Source: Candidatus Woesearchaeota archaeon
GTDB taxonomy: Archaea; Nanobdellota; Nanobdellia; Woesearchaeales; JABMPP01
Assembly (NCBI GenBank): GCA_018303405.1
Contig: JAGVYD010000017.1
Span: 1-64,000, forward strand
Reading direction: 5' to 3'
Length of the DNA: 64,000 nt
The notes under the pieces were generated by a model, which was not told where the DNA came from, searched no databases, and saw nothing but the letters and a program-made list of their open reading frames with translations. This document shows, in pieces, positions 33,350 to 42,741 of the stretch (positions are counted from its first letter, which is position 1; each line of letters begins with the position of its first letter). Both the position numbers and the translations under genes were made by a program.

Positions 33350-35488
33350 TTGAAAGCTAGAAGGCAGTCAAAACAAAGTTCTACAAAGAGGCTTTCAGGT
33401 GCCAAGGCCAACAAGGGCGCAAAAGTAAAGTCCGGGCCAAATAAAACTGCTAAAAGCCCTGCTTCCAGCGCAAAACAAAATAAGGGTTCAAAATCTTTTG
33501 CTAAAATCTCCAAAAGCGCGCGGGCTTCCCCTCAAAACTTGTCTGCAATGGATGAGGATATGGAATTGCAGTCCCTTGAGAATGAGCTTAGCGCTGAGCT
33601 GCCGGATATCCCTGATTTTGGTGGTGCCGGCAAATTCGAGGATTCCCAATCGGATTTGGAGCTTCCAAAGCCCCCGAGCCTTGATGAGGCAAAGCAGCCT
33701 TCTTTATCTTTGCCCAAGGCGCCAAAAAAACCCGGATTCTTTGCACGCCTGTTTGCAGCAAAGCCAAGGGAAGTCAGGCCGGATGAGCTCGATGAAATGG
33801 AAAGGTCGCTGGAAGAGGCTGAAATCACGGACATCCCGCTTCCTCCAATCAAAATTGAGAAGGACGATATCACCAAATCCGAAATCCCAAAATCCGGCAT
33901 CTCAAAAATAACAGCGCATGAACTGGGATTTGTTCCATCAGCTGAAACCAAATCAACTATCATGGCCAAGGCTGTCTCTCCTGTTTCTGGGGATTCAGTC
34001 TTTCCTGAAAAGTCATCGGACAAAAAGATGCAAGCCAAAATGGGGCAGCCAGCCAAGAAAGGAAAGGTCAAGGCAGGAAAGGCAAAGACGGAACTGGAAT
34101 TTGAGGAGTCACAGCTGGATGGCGAGTTGCCCGCGCCTCCTGAATCAGGCATGCCATCTCCTCCTGCTGAATCAGCACCCACTCCACAGAAGCCAAAAGT
34201 GAGCTTTTTCTCCCTGTTCAGGAAAAAGCCAAAAATTGAGACGCAAACTGCCACTTCCATGGATACGATAATGCTTCCACCTATGGCTATTGAACCCGAT
34301 ACACTACCGGAATCTGCCCCGCAACCAATGCTTTCAGGCAAGGATGAAAAGAAAAAATCCAAGCTAAAAGGCAAGGAGAAAAAGGCGGGAAAGGATAGCC
34401 AAAAGGATAGCCAGCCTGTTTTATCTCTCCCTGAAGAATCTGCTGATGCCAAAGCAAAGTTGGCCTCTGCACCAGACATGGCAATGCAGAGCCGCATAGA
34501 TGATTTGCACCACGCCAAGAAAAAAATGGAGATGGAAATCCAGGAGCATTCCGCTCATTTGGAAGCCCTGCATGTCCAGAAAAAGAACAAGCAAAGGGAA
34601 ATTGATGAAAAGCACAAGGAGCTTGTCAAGAAGGAAATAGAAGTTGCTGAGCGTGAAAGGCTGATTCAGGAAAAACAGCAGCAGCATGCTGACCTGCATG
34701 AAGACCTTCAGAAAAAACTGCTTCAGCAGGGCATCATGGAGGGCAGTATCAAGAATTATGACACGGAAATGAAGCGCATGGAAGAGCAGCTTGACAAGCT
34801 TGCCGCAACACGTGAGCAGCTCAAGGACGAAAACCAGCGCCTCAGGACCGACCTGAATGAAAAAGAACGCGAGCTGAACAACAAGGAAAGGATAATCCTC
34901 GAGGACTCAAAGAAACTCGAAAAGGCTGGCAAAGACCTGGAGAGGAGCAAGAAGGAGCATGTGGAAATGCACGAGCTTCTCACCAGGCGACAAATGGAAT
35001 TCGAAACAAAGGCCAAGCTTCTTGAGGACTTCGAGAAAAAGAGAAAAACAGCCGAGACAGAAATTGGCAGGCTGAAAATTCAGAAGGAAAAGCTGGACAT
35101 GGAACTGCTTGAGACAAATGAATACATGGCCAAGAAAATTGCAGAGAAGCAGGCAGGCGAAAATGAGGCAAAAGGCATTCGAAAGGAGCTTGATTCGCTC
35201 AAAAGGCAGCTGCAGAATAATAGGGATGAAATTAAGTCCTCAGAATCAGAGCTAAAGGCAGTGAAATCAGAGCTTAAGAAAAAACAGGAGCAGCTATCCA
35301 AGCTTGAGAAGAAGATTGCCAAGAAAACTCCAAAGGAGACAACAGACCCTGCGGCAAGAAACATCCTTCAGATAATGGATGACCTGCTAGGCAAGCTGCC
35401 AGAGCCAGTCATAGATGAATTTGCAAAATCATCGGAATTTGAGAATTACGAAAAAATCATGTCAAGGTACGGCCTTGGAAAACAATAG
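33350..35488 (+). CDS. Large coiled-coil protein with basic N-terminus and FFxLF motifs (1)
   Basis: The 712-residue product starts at TTG 33350. Residues 1-65 are Lys/Ser/Ala-rich and could bind nucleic acid or acidic surfaces. Residues 65-370 are acidic, Pro/Leu-rich and disordered, with two short basic-aromatic motifs (KKPGFFARLFAAKP and KVSFFSLFRKKPK). From about residue 380 a long coiled coil runs nearly to the end (MEMEIQEHSAHLEALHV ... ELKKKQEQLSKLEKK), finishing with a small helical domain (ARNILQIMDDLLGKLPEPVIDEF). It resembles the next gene in layout. It may be a scaffold or filament protein; function unknown. Confidence 0.6.
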   Translation: MKARRQSKQSSTKRLSGAKANKGAKVKSGPNKTAKSPASSAKQNKGSKSFAKISKSARASPQNLSAMDEDMELQSLENELSAELPDIPDFGGAGKFEDSQSDLELPKPPSLDEAKQPSLSLPKAPKKPGFFARLFAAKPREVRPDELDEMERSLEEAEITDIPLPPIKIEKDDITKSEIPKSGISKITAHELGFVPSAETKSTIMAKAVSPVSGDSVFPEKSSDKKMQAKMGQPAKKGKVKAGKAKTELEFEESQLDGELPAPPESGMPSPPAESAPTPQKPKVSFFSLFRKKPKIETQTATSMDTIMLPPMAIEPDTLPESAPQPMLSGKDEKKKSKLKGKEKKAGKDSQKDSQPVLSLPEESADAKAKLASAPDMAMQSRIDDLHHAKKKMEMEIQEHSAHLEALHVQKKNKQREIDEKHKELVKKEIEVAERERLIQEKQQQHADLHEDLQKKLLQQGIMEGSIKNYDTEMKRMEEQLDKLAATREQLKDENQRLRTDLNEKERELNNKERIILEDSKKLEKAGKDLERSKKEHVEMHELLTRRQMEFETKAKLLEDFEKKRKTAETEIGRLKIQKEKLDMELLETNEYMAKKIAEKQAGENEAKGIRKELDSLKRQLQNNRDEIKSSESELKAVKSELKKKQEQLSKLEKKIAKKTPKETTDPAARNILQIMDDLLGKLPEPVIDEFAKSSEFENYEKIMSRYGLGKQ

Positions 35489-35553
35489 TGGGATAACAAA
35501 TAGTTGGATAACGGGCAAATTACCTGTGAAATCCACAAGGGAGTCATGATAAT

Positions 35554-37791
35554 ATGGGTCTTCTGGCACAGGCGCGGAAAAAGAGAGAGATGCAGTCTGC
35601 AGTAGCTGAAGCTACCATTGAGCCTCCGGAAATGGTGCCGGACCTTGATGCCAATATGCCCTCTTCCATACCTGCATCAGAAGAGGAAATGCACCGAGCG
35701 GAAAGCAGTGTTGACTTTGCCGAGCCAGAGCCAAAACAATTCGGACCAATGCCTTCCAGTGACCAGGATATTGAACTGCCACCTTTGCCAGAGCCTCCAA
35801 TACCATTGCCTGAATCAAAAGCCAAGAAAAAAGGAGGCGGATTTTTTGGATTATTTGCCAGGAAAAAGGAGCCCAAGCCAGCAGAGCCAGAGATTATGCC
35901 TGAAATGGCTGAACAGCTGCAGGCCAAAGAGGAATACCAGTTTGCGCCTTCTGAAACAGGCGCATTGGATGCGGCTTCTGCACAGGCTGAGCTTGAGAGG
36001 CAGCTGAAGGCTGACGAGGAGCAGTTAGGCGTTGAAATGCCTGCTGAACTGCCTGCTGAAATGCAAAACGTGCAGCCTGCTCTGCCTGAGCCACCTGAAG
36101 AGCTCATACCGGAGCCAATGATAGAACACCCAGAAGACATGTCAGCATTTGAGTCCGGATTTGGGTCTGAGCAGCCAGGCAAGGAATTTGTGCAGCCAAC
36201 TGTTGATATCAAAAAAGATGCAGGCAAGAAAAGCCTTTTTGATATTTTCCGCAAGAAAAAGAAAGAAGAGCCCGCGGCTGCCGAGGAAAAAATTGAGTTG
36301 CCATCCCTGCCTGCAGAGGAGCCATCAAAGCCCGCGCTACCTCCATTGCCGGATGTCAATCTGCCTGAGCCGCCTTCCTTTGACCACTTTGATAGCTTGT
36401 CATGGACTTCAGATTCCTGGAAGCCAGAGGCAGAGGTCCCTGAAAAATCTGAGCCTGCTTCTCTATCAGGAATTTCTGCGCAAGTGCCGGGCAAAGAGGC
36501 AGTGTTGGGAATTGCGGCCAAGGCAACTGCAACCGGAAAGAAATCATTACCACCTGTGCCTTCTATGCCTGCAGCATGGACCCCGGATGCTGAAGCGCCA
36601 TCTCTTGCAGAGCCGGAAATAATGGAAGCGCCAGAGGAAGAGCAAGCCACCAGGCCAGCACGGCCCAGCAAGGCAGTCATGAAGCTTGTTGAAAAGCGCG
36701 AAAAGGTGCAGAAAGATGTCCTGACCATGAGAAAAGAGCTCACGCAGCTTGAGAAAGAGCACTCGCAAAAAATGAGAATGATGCAGGACAATGAGAGAAT
36801 CCTGGACCAGAAGGAGAAAATCATAGACCAAAAAATGAAACAGCTTGAGGACCTGAAGCTTGGCATTGAAGCCTTGCGCAATGAAATCAGCACCAAGTCT
36901 GAAAAAATGGAGAAGCTCAAGGCGCTCGCGGACCAGACATTCGCAGACCGGAAAGCCCTGGAAAGCAGGATGCAGGACCTCACTTCAAGGGAGTCAATGA
37001 TTCTTGATAAGGAAAAAAAGGCAGAAGACAGGCATGCCCAGGCTTCTGCAAAAGAAGACCATCTTTCAGAAAGGGAAGCCAGGATATCAGCAGTCGAGCG
37101 GGAAGTGGCAGTGCGGGAAAGGGAAGTTGTCCGCAAAGAAGGCGAGCTTGCCATGCTGAGCAAAAAGCTGTCAGACAAGGAAAAGAAGATAGCCGAGACT
37201 GAGGCAATGCTTGCCGACAGGGATTCCAAGGTCAGGCAAAAGGAGGATAAGCTGCATCGGGAATACAAAGAGCTTGAAGATGGCGAATTCAAGGAATATA
37301 TTGATGAAATACTCAAGGAAATCAGTGCTGAGACTGCTAAGGTAAGGCATCCGGTTTATGAGGCAAAGCTTGATGAAATCAGGCCTGAGCTTGTGACTTA
37401 CATACAAAAGCACATCAAGAAGGGCTTTAGGGAGGACAGGATTATGAATGCCTTGATTGGTGCAGGCTGGAAGGATCGTGAGGTCAAGGCAGCAATGAAT
37501 GAGGTGCTTGGCAAGTACACCAAGGACACAGGCAAAGCTAGACAATTGCCACCTGTGTTGCCGAGCGAAAATCAGGAAGCAGTTGCTGCCGCAAACTTGG
37601 GTCAGCTTACCGATATAATCACCCAGGTCAAGAAAATGATTAAGGAAAAGAAAATAAGCGAAGCCCAGAGAATGCTGCTGCAGGCCAAAAGCACATATGA
37701 TTCTTTGCGCATAGATGACCACAGGAAGGAATTGCTCAGGTTTGAATTGCAGGACCTTAAGACAGACATTGACTTAGCCCTGCTTGGCTAG
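35554..37791 (+). CDS. Large coiled-coil protein with FFxLF motifs and C-terminal helical domain (2)
   Basis: The 745-residue protein follows its neighbour by 66 bases. An acidic Pro/Glu-rich disordered region (about 1-370) again holds two basic-aromatic motifs (GGFFGLFARKKEP and KSLFDIFRKKKKEEP). A coiled coil covers about 375-590 (KREKVQKDVLTMRKELTQLEKE ... VVRKEGELAMLSKKL). A C-terminal domain (ELVTYIQKHIKKGFREDRIM, ALIGAGWKDREVKAAM) looks like a UBA-type helical fold, followed by a helix pair. The spacing between motifs and coil mirrors the upstream protein, so the two likely work together. They could bind membranes through the aromatic motifs. Confidence 0.6.
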   Translation: MGLLAQARKKREMQSAVAEATIEPPEMVPDLDANMPSSIPASEEEMHRAESSVDFAEPEPKQFGPMPSSDQDIELPPLPEPPIPLPESKAKKKGGGFFGLFARKKEPKPAEPEIMPEMAEQLQAKEEYQFAPSETGALDAASAQAELERQLKADEEQLGVEMPAELPAEMQNVQPALPEPPEELIPEPMIEHPEDMSAFESGFGSEQPGKEFVQPTVDIKKDAGKKSLFDIFRKKKKEEPAAAEEKIELPSLPAEEPSKPALPPLPDVNLPEPPSFDHFDSLSWTSDSWKPEAEVPEKSEPASLSGISAQVPGKEAVLGIAAKATATGKKSLPPVPSMPAAWTPDAEAPSLAEPEIMEAPEEEQATRPARPSKAVMKLVEKREKVQKDVLTMRKELTQLEKEHSQKMRMMQDNERILDQKEKIIDQKMKQLEDLKLGIEALRNEISTKSEKMEKLKALADQTFADRKALESRMQDLTSRESMILDKEKKAEDRHAQASAKEDHLSEREARISAVEREVAVREREVVRKEGELAMLSKKLSDKEKKIAETEAMLADRDSKVRQKEDKLHREYKELEDGEFKEYIDEILKEISAETAKVRHPVYEAKLDEIRPELVTYIQKHIKKGFREDRIMNALIGAGWKDREVKAAMNEVLGKYTKDTGKARQLPPVLPSENQEAVAAANLGQLTDIITQVKKMIKEKKISEAQRMLLQAKSTYDSLRIDDHRKELLRFELQDLKTDIDLALLG

Positions 37792-38296
37792 CCTTAAGTT
37801 CTATTAGCTGCAAGTTCTAGGACGATTATATCACAGATTATATCGCTTATCAACTACCTTAGACTGTTAATATTGCCTCATTGCTGCAGTTCTGCATTGC
37901 TGTAAATCGCTATATAGATTCATATCCTATCTCTTTAGAGATTCGGCATTCCCTTTTACCCCTAGTCCCATATCTTTGGCTATACTCAGATTGCTAGCCA
38001 TGACATATCATAATAAGAAAAAAAAAGAAAAAAGTGTGAACATCATAGGACGCACACACCAAATAACTGATAGCCTAAACCAGTTCTTTGACCGGTTATA
38101 AGTAGAAAAAGCAATTTTGTTTATAAATATACTTGTTAATTAAAAAAATTAAAGCTTTACGGCCGAATTTAAAACTTTATAAAGCTCTATTACAGCTTAT
38201 TTTATAATAAAAACAGTTATAGCTCCTTATTTTTTCAATATTTACTGCCTGGCCGAACAAACATTTAAATAGCGTATTCCACAGCTATAATGAATA
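37792..38296 (+). other. 500-base AT-rich intergenic region
   Basis: No convincing ORF is seen. It holds a purine run (AAGAAAAAAAAAGAAAAAAG, about 38016-38034), AT-rich direct words (ATATCACAGATTATATCGC) and a TATA box (ACATTTAAATAG, about 38261-38272) for the gene at 38297. No tRNA or clear hairpin with a long stem was found, but a small RNA cannot be excluded. Confidence 0.5.
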
Positions 38297-39112
38297 ATGA
38301 ATTTCTCATTATCAATGGGCAAGGGGAGATTTTACGCTTCAATAGGCTTAGCAGTCGCTATAACGCTGTTTTTTATTCTGCCTTCCATGGCAGCAACAAT
38401 TAAGGGCATAGCGTATGACACAGAGCTAAGGCCCCTAAAGGATGTTATTATTGAAATCAATACAACACCTTTGCAAAGGTATGTTGCCAGGGATGGCACT
38501 TTCCTTTTCAGCCTTCCCCTGGGCATATATAATATTTCAGCTTATTTTGAAGGCCAGACAGACACATTTGTCGCGCATGAAATTATCAGGGTGGATGAGA
38601 ATGGCCGTTACCTGCGGGACTTATTCCTGAAGCCCTTGCCGCGAAAAGGCAATGCAAGTGAAATGCCTCCGGCAGAGCCTAAAACATTCTTTGATGTTTA
38701 CAAGCTGTATTTCATGTATGGCGGCGGAATCCTGCTTGGCCTGGCAATCATCGGAATCAGCTATTTGCTGATAACACGGTCCTCCAGGCAGCGCCAAGTT
38801 TCCCAGGCCGAGCCGCATAAAAAGCCAGACTCACAACCATCCCCTGATGGCATGACAAAAGGCAGTGATGCAAACGATGCTGAAAAAATCCCTAAGCAAT
38901 CATCGCCTGCCATCCCTGTGCCGGAGAAAGTTGACATAGATGAGCTGTTAAAGCTCATCAAGAACAATGGGGGCAGGATGACCCAGAAGGATATAAGGAA
39001 GGAAATCCCGCTTTCCGAAGCCAAAATCAGCCTCATGGTATCTGAGCTGGAGGAGCGTGGCGATGTCAAGAAGATTAAAAAAGGCCGGGGAAATATCATC
39101 ATCATAAAATAA
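38297..39112 (+). CDS. Membrane-bound winged-helix regulator with external beta domain
   Basis: The 271-residue protein has an N-terminal signal or anchor, then a carboxypeptidase-regulatory-like (transthyretin-type) external domain (GIAYDTELRPLKDVIIEINT ... ARDGTFLFSLPLGIYNISAYF). A transmembrane helix follows at about 140-160 (MYGGGILLGLAIIGISYLLI). After a disordered linker, the C-terminus is a winged helix (ELLKLIKNNGGRMTQKDIRKEIPLSEAKISLMVSEL in parts, then RGDVKKIKKGRGNIIII). The layout suggests a one-component membrane sensor that contacts DNA. The TATA box at 38261-38272 is about 25-35 bases upstream. The ligand is unknown. Confidence 0.65.
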   Translation: MNFSLSMGKGRFYASIGLAVAITLFFILPSMAATIKGIAYDTELRPLKDVIIEINTTPLQRYVARDGTFLFSLPLGIYNISAYFEGQTDTFVAHEIIRVDENGRYLRDLFLKPLPRKGNASEMPPAEPKTFFDVYKLYFMYGGGILLGLAIIGISYLLITRSSRQRQVSQAEPHKKPDSQPSPDGMTKGSDANDAEKIPKQSSPAIPVPEKVDIDELLKLIKNNGGRMTQKDIRKEIPLSEAKISLMVSELEERGDVKKIKKGRGNIIIIK

Positions 39113-39230
39113 TAATCCTTATAAAGAGCACCATCTAAAATCACACTCTTTTCAAAAGGAAATCCATAAAATCCATTAACTGAACTTAATCAATTAACTG
39201 AACTAAAATTTGTAATCGGGGGATTGAAAC

Positions 39231-40514
39231 TTGTCATCTGAAAGGCAGCGCAGCCTGCTTATTTTGGGAGTGGACCCGGGCACTACCCTCGGGTTTGCAG
39301 TTTTAAATCTGGAAGGCAGATGCATTAAGGTAGGCTCTGCCAAGGATTTCGGGCTTCCAAGGCTTGTCCTTGATGTCATCCAGCTTGGCCGGATAGTTGT
39401 GGTTGCAACTGATAAAAAGAAAACGCCCCTGTCAGTAGCCAAAGTGGCGGCCAGCCTTGGCGCCAGGGTAATCTGCCCGGCTTATGATCTCTCCTTGGAG
39501 GAAAAAAGGCAGCTTCTGGATGATTACAGGCAATCTGATGAATCAATCCATGCGGCCAATGCGCACCAAAAAGACGCCTTGGCTTCTGCGCTCCATGCAT
39601 TCAAGCAGGTCAGAAATTCCCTTGCCAAGATAGATGTTTTTGTAAAGGAATACAGCGAAGACCGCCTTGCGGTCAGATTACGGGAAAGCATTCTTAAAAA
39701 TTCAAATCTCAGCTACCATAGCACCGCAGAAAGCATTATTGCGCAGGATTTCGCGGCCAAGGGCACAACCAGCAATACTGAATCGGGGCTCATCAAAAAT
39801 GCAGACCCTGGTTTTGAAAATGCGGATGTTAAGGATATTGCCGGCAAGCTGGAATTTGCCAGGCAAAAAATACAAAGGCTCAGGCAGGAAATTTCTCTTC
39901 TCATCAAATCAAATAAGGGTCTGAGGCAAAGCCTTGAACAGCAAGGGCTTAAGCTCGCCAAGTATCAGCAGGAACCGCTTATTTCTGGCTTTAAGGATGG
40001 TGATAAAAAGCGCCATTTCCACAATGCCCAAATTCAAAAAATCCAAATGGTGTTAAAATTCCGGGAAAACAGGATAAGGCAGCTGGAAAAAAGCCTGGCC
40101 CTGCAAAAAGACCATCTTCAGCAGCAGGCAAGAACAGCGGAAAAGTTCACTGATTTTTTGGCCTCCATGCATGGGAAAATCCTGGTCAAGAGAGTCAGGA
40201 GCCTTGGCCTGGCAGAGCTCAGTGAAACAATAGCTAAACTTAAAATCGGGGAAAATGATTATATCCTGCTTGATTCAGCAGACTCCATGAGCCAAAAGTC
40301 GCTTGACCTATTATCCGGAAAAATCAGGGGGATTATAAGCGATTCAGGCAATAAGGCTCTCCGCGAAAAATTCACCCTCATCCCGCGCAACAAGATTTCA
40401 TTGCATGTTTTGGGCGATTTTGCCCTGGCCGATGCCAAGCAGCTTGAGTCCCTGGCAGTCCGGGAGGACTTAATTGACAGGCTGGTTGATGAATATCGGA
40501 AGGATAGGAAGTAA
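39231..40514 (+). CDS. DUF460-family RNase H-fold protein
   Basis: The 427-residue protein starts at TTG 39231 with GGGGGA upstream. The N-terminus is a DUF460/RuvC-like fold (LILGVDPGTTLGFAVLNLEG, VVVATDKKKTPLSVAKVAASLGARV, HQKDALASALHAFKQV). A coiled coil follows (about 205-310), then a small C-terminal domain (KIGENDYILLDSADSMSQKSLDLL ... RGIISDSGNKALREKF in parts). Archaeal DUF460 proteins are widespread; the acidic residues of the fold (Asp in VDPGTT and Asp in HQKDA) are present, so nuclease activity is possible but unproven. Confidence 0.75.
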   Translation: MSSERQRSLLILGVDPGTTLGFAVLNLEGRCIKVGSAKDFGLPRLVLDVIQLGRIVVVATDKKKTPLSVAKVAASLGARVICPAYDLSLEEKRQLLDDYRQSDESIHAANAHQKDALASALHAFKQVRNSLAKIDVFVKEYSEDRLAVRLRESILKNSNLSYHSTAESIIAQDFAAKGTTSNTESGLIKNADPGFENADVKDIAGKLEFARQKIQRLRQEISLLIKSNKGLRQSLEQQGLKLAKYQQEPLISGFKDGDKKRHFHNAQIQKIQMVLKFRENRIRQLEKSLALQKDHLQQQARTAEKFTDFLASMHGKILVKRVRSLGLAELSETIAKLKIGENDYILLDSADSMSQKSLDLLSGKIRGIISDSGNKALREKFTLIPRNKISLHVLGDFALADAKQLESLAVREDLIDRLVDEYRKDRK

Positions 40515-40581
40515 AACTGGGCCAGAGATCAATCCTTAGACTATTTTATATTTATATATAGCAAAAATATCAGATAACAAA

Positions 40582-41262
40582 TTATACAATATATACTCCA
40601 TTGTGCATTACAATAGTAACATTCTGGCCAGGCTCCAATCCAAAATTTTCCGCTTTGGCATTCTCAACACCTACACTTTGGTAGGTTTCCGGATGCAGGA
40701 CTTCCACTCTTGGCCTTACTGTAGTAACCTTTGTCTTATGCTTTTCAAGCTTGACCATTTCCAGCCCTTTTGCATTCAGCGTGACTTTTGCGCCAGTTCC
40801 CAGGTTGATTCCTATGATTGTCTTGCCAACGACGTTGATTTTGACAACTTTGTTCTCAACAAGCACAACATCATTCTTGCCAGCAAGCGGTGCCTCATAA
40901 TAAACAGTAATCCTGTAAACATCCTTGCTTCGCTGCCTGTTCCTTGTATGGATCCTTGTGCTTACTTTCAGCTTTCCGCCAAACTTCTGCTTAAGTTTTT
41001 TCCCCAGGTTCTGCAGGAAATGCTGGGATGAGACATACACATCAATCCCATTTTTTGCCCTAATCTTCTTTGTTATGTAAACATCCCCTTTGGCCTCCAT
41101 CTCTTGCAGTATAAAACCAATTATCTCATCATTGGGGTTTCTCAGCTGCAAGATGCCTTCGTAATACTGCGAACTGCGGAAAATCCTGTTTTCCATAAGG
41201 TCGGCCGACATGCGCTTTTCAAATGCGCCACAGGATATAAACCTTGCTGTCCAGCATTTCAA
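40582..41262 (-). CDS. nmd3: NMD3-like ribosome-assembly protein, N-terminal zinc region apparently broken
   Basis: The protein matches archaeal NMD3, a 50S-assembly and export-related factor: SSQYYEGILQLRNP, AKNGIDVYVSSQHFLQNLGKKLKQKFGG, STRIHTRNRQRSKDVYRITVYYE, and the C-terminal eIF5A-like domain. It is 226 residues from TTG 41262, shorter than typical members because the N-terminal two-zinc-finger region is missing. Upstream on the same strand, residues reading MFVFCPEIWMQRAGKTFLAGL lie in another frame. This suggests a frameshifted or decayed start rather than a clean short form. Confidence 0.75.
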   Translation of the reverse strand: MKCWTARFISCGAFEKRMSADLMENRIFRSSQYYEGILQLRNPNDEIIGFILQEMEAKGDVYITKKIRAKNGIDVYVSSQHFLQNLGKKLKQKFGGKLKVSTRIHTRNRQRSKDVYRITVYYEAPLAGKNDVVLVENKVVKINVVGKTIIGINLGTGAKVTLNAKGLEMVKLEKHKTKVTTVRPRVEVLHPETYQSVGVENAKAENFGLEPGQNVTIVMHNGVYIV

Positions 41263-41361
41263 TGCGGTTCAAGCCTGCCAAAAATGTCTTACCTGCCCTT
41301 TGCATCCATATCTCAGGGCAAAAAACAAACATTTTTAATGGGGCTATTTTAACATTCGCAC

Positions 41362-42111
41362 ATGGATAAGCAACAAGGCGAGAAACCGGCCGAACCAGAA
41401 AGCAAGCCGGCTATTCAGGCAAACCTGGCCTCACGCAAACTGAAGCTATACTGGAAAAAATTCTGGCATTTTATATGGGAAGATGAATCCCTGTTGAGCT
41501 GGCTGGCCAATGTGGCGCTGGCATTTATCTTAATCAAGTTCATAGTCTATCCAGGGTTTGGCCTGGTTTTGCAGACAACCCACCCTGTTGTTGCTGTAAT
41601 GTCTTCTTCCATGGAGCATGGTGGGGAATTCGACCTGTGGTGGGAAAAGGACATGGCCATCTGCGGGCAGAGAAAGCCATGCGCCCAGCGTGATTTTTAT
41701 GCTGGCTATAACATCAGCACATCGATGTTTCAGGGATTTAAATTCCGCAATGGATTTGATACTGGGGACATCATGGTCATCAGGGGCACCAATCCAGAGG
41801 ATTTTAAGGTTGGCGATGTCATGGTTTACTGGGGCGGCACTGAAACCATCCCCATAATCCACAGGGTAATCTCGATCACCGAGGAGAATGGCAGGCTTTA
41901 TTTCCGCACAAAAGGCGACAATAATGCAGGCTTGAACAACAATGAGGTCAAAATCGACAGCAAGCTCATAGTGGGCAAGGCCTTGTTCAGGGTACCCTAC
42001 CTCGGCTGGGTGAAAATAGGCTTTGTCAACACGGTTGCCAAAATTGGCGACTGCTTTAGGAACGGATTTACAGGGGTGAACGGATGTTTTGCAAGAAATG
42101 CGGCGGCCTGA
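41362..42111 (+). CDS. Archaeal (SEC11-type) signal peptidase I
   Basis: The 249-residue protein has one N-terminal transmembrane helix (LSWLANVALAFILIKFIVYP), the catalytic Ser in VVAVMSSSMEHG, the catalytic His in IPIIHRVISI and Asp in RTKGDNNAGL. A larger-than-usual insert (EFDLWWEKDMAICGQRKPCAQ...) sits between the Ser and His blocks. It would cleave signal peptides of the many secreted proteins in the window. The last 28 bases overlap the TFS gene. Confidence 0.88.
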   Translation: MDKQQGEKPAEPESKPAIQANLASRKLKLYWKKFWHFIWEDESLLSWLANVALAFILIKFIVYPGFGLVLQTTHPVVAVMSSSMEHGGEFDLWWEKDMAICGQRKPCAQRDFYAGYNISTSMFQGFKFRNGFDTGDIMVIRGTNPEDFKVGDVMVYWGGTETIPIIHRVISITEENGRLYFRTKGDNNAGLNNNEVKIDSKLIVGKALFRVPYLGWVKIGFVNTVAKIGDCFRNGFTGVNGCFARNAAA

Positions 42112-42398
42112 TGCTGCCAAGCAAGTCAAAGAAGGGACTGGCCTGCGCTTCATGCGGCCATTCTGACAAGAACTCAGAGACAAATGTCAGGATCAGCGAA
42201 AAAGGCAACCACAGCAAGGCAATTGAGGTAATTGAAAAAAGCGAGACAGAAATGCTGCCAAAAATTCGCGCGACCTGCAATAAATGCAAAAACGAAGAGG
42301 CTTTTTACTGGCATGTTCAAACAAGGGCTGCAGACGAGCCTGAAACCAGGTTTAACAGGTGCACAAAATGCGGCCATACCTGGAGGAGCTATGGTTGA
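42084..42398 (+). CDS. tfs: Transcription factor S (TFS/RpoM-like)
   Basis: The 104-residue protein has an N-terminal zinc ribbon (MFCKKCGGLMLPSKSKKGLACASCGHSD) and a C-terminal ribbon (CNKCKNEEAFYWHVQTRAADEPETRF, CTKCGHTWRSYG). The DE pair in RAADEPE is the catalytic acidic tip that stimulates RNA cleavage by stalled RNA polymerase. It overlaps the signal-peptidase gene and the next small gene, forming a tight operon. Confidence 0.93.
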   Translation: MFCKKCGGLMLPSKSKKGLACASCGHSDKNSETNVRISEKGNHSKAIEVIEKSETEMLPKIRATCNKCKNEEAFYWHVQTRAADEPETRFNRCTKCGHTWRSYG

Positions 42399-42669
42399 TT
42401 CCCCAATCAACAATAAAGGCAGCCACAATATCAATGACAATAGCAGCAACAGGGGGGAAAAGACAGGCATTGAAAGCCTGGGCAATACCCTGAATGACCT
42501 CGAAAAGCTCAGGGAATACTACACCGATGAGCTCAAGAGAAAAGATGCAATAATCGACGGCCTTCTCAAGGAGCGCGAGGTGCTTCTCAGGACAGCCATG
42601 AAACAGGCTGAAAAAAGCATTTCTTCCAAGTCAAGCATTTCTGTAAAAAAGCATTTCCATCATCCTTGA
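42391..42669 (+). CDS. Small coiled-coil protein downstream of TFS
   Basis: The start ATG 42391 has GGAGGAG just upstream and overlaps the tfs stop, so it is coupled. The 92-residue product has an N/S-rich polar start and a helical segment (LNDLEKLREYYTDELKRKDAII ... KEREVLLRTAMKQAEKS in parts) likely to be a coiled coil, ending in KKHFHHP. A longer frame (42232) inside tfs has no start evidence. Unknown function. Confidence 0.6.
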   Translation: MVDSPINNKGSHNINDNSSNRGEKTGIESLGNTLNDLEKLREYYTDELKRKDAIIDGLLKEREVLLRTAMKQAEKSISSKSSISVKKHFHHP

Positions 42670-42741
42670 TGGGGTCGCTATCACTATCCTTGGGCTTTAA
42701 CTCGCGCATTTTAAATTCGTGGCCATTTTTGCAGCGGCTTT

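Noticed and set aside
35544-37316. Long minus-strand ORF (590 aa) opposite the second coiled-coil gene
   Set aside because: It is Ser-rich, as expected from reading the complement of Glu/Lys-rich coiled-coil codons, and has no start signals.
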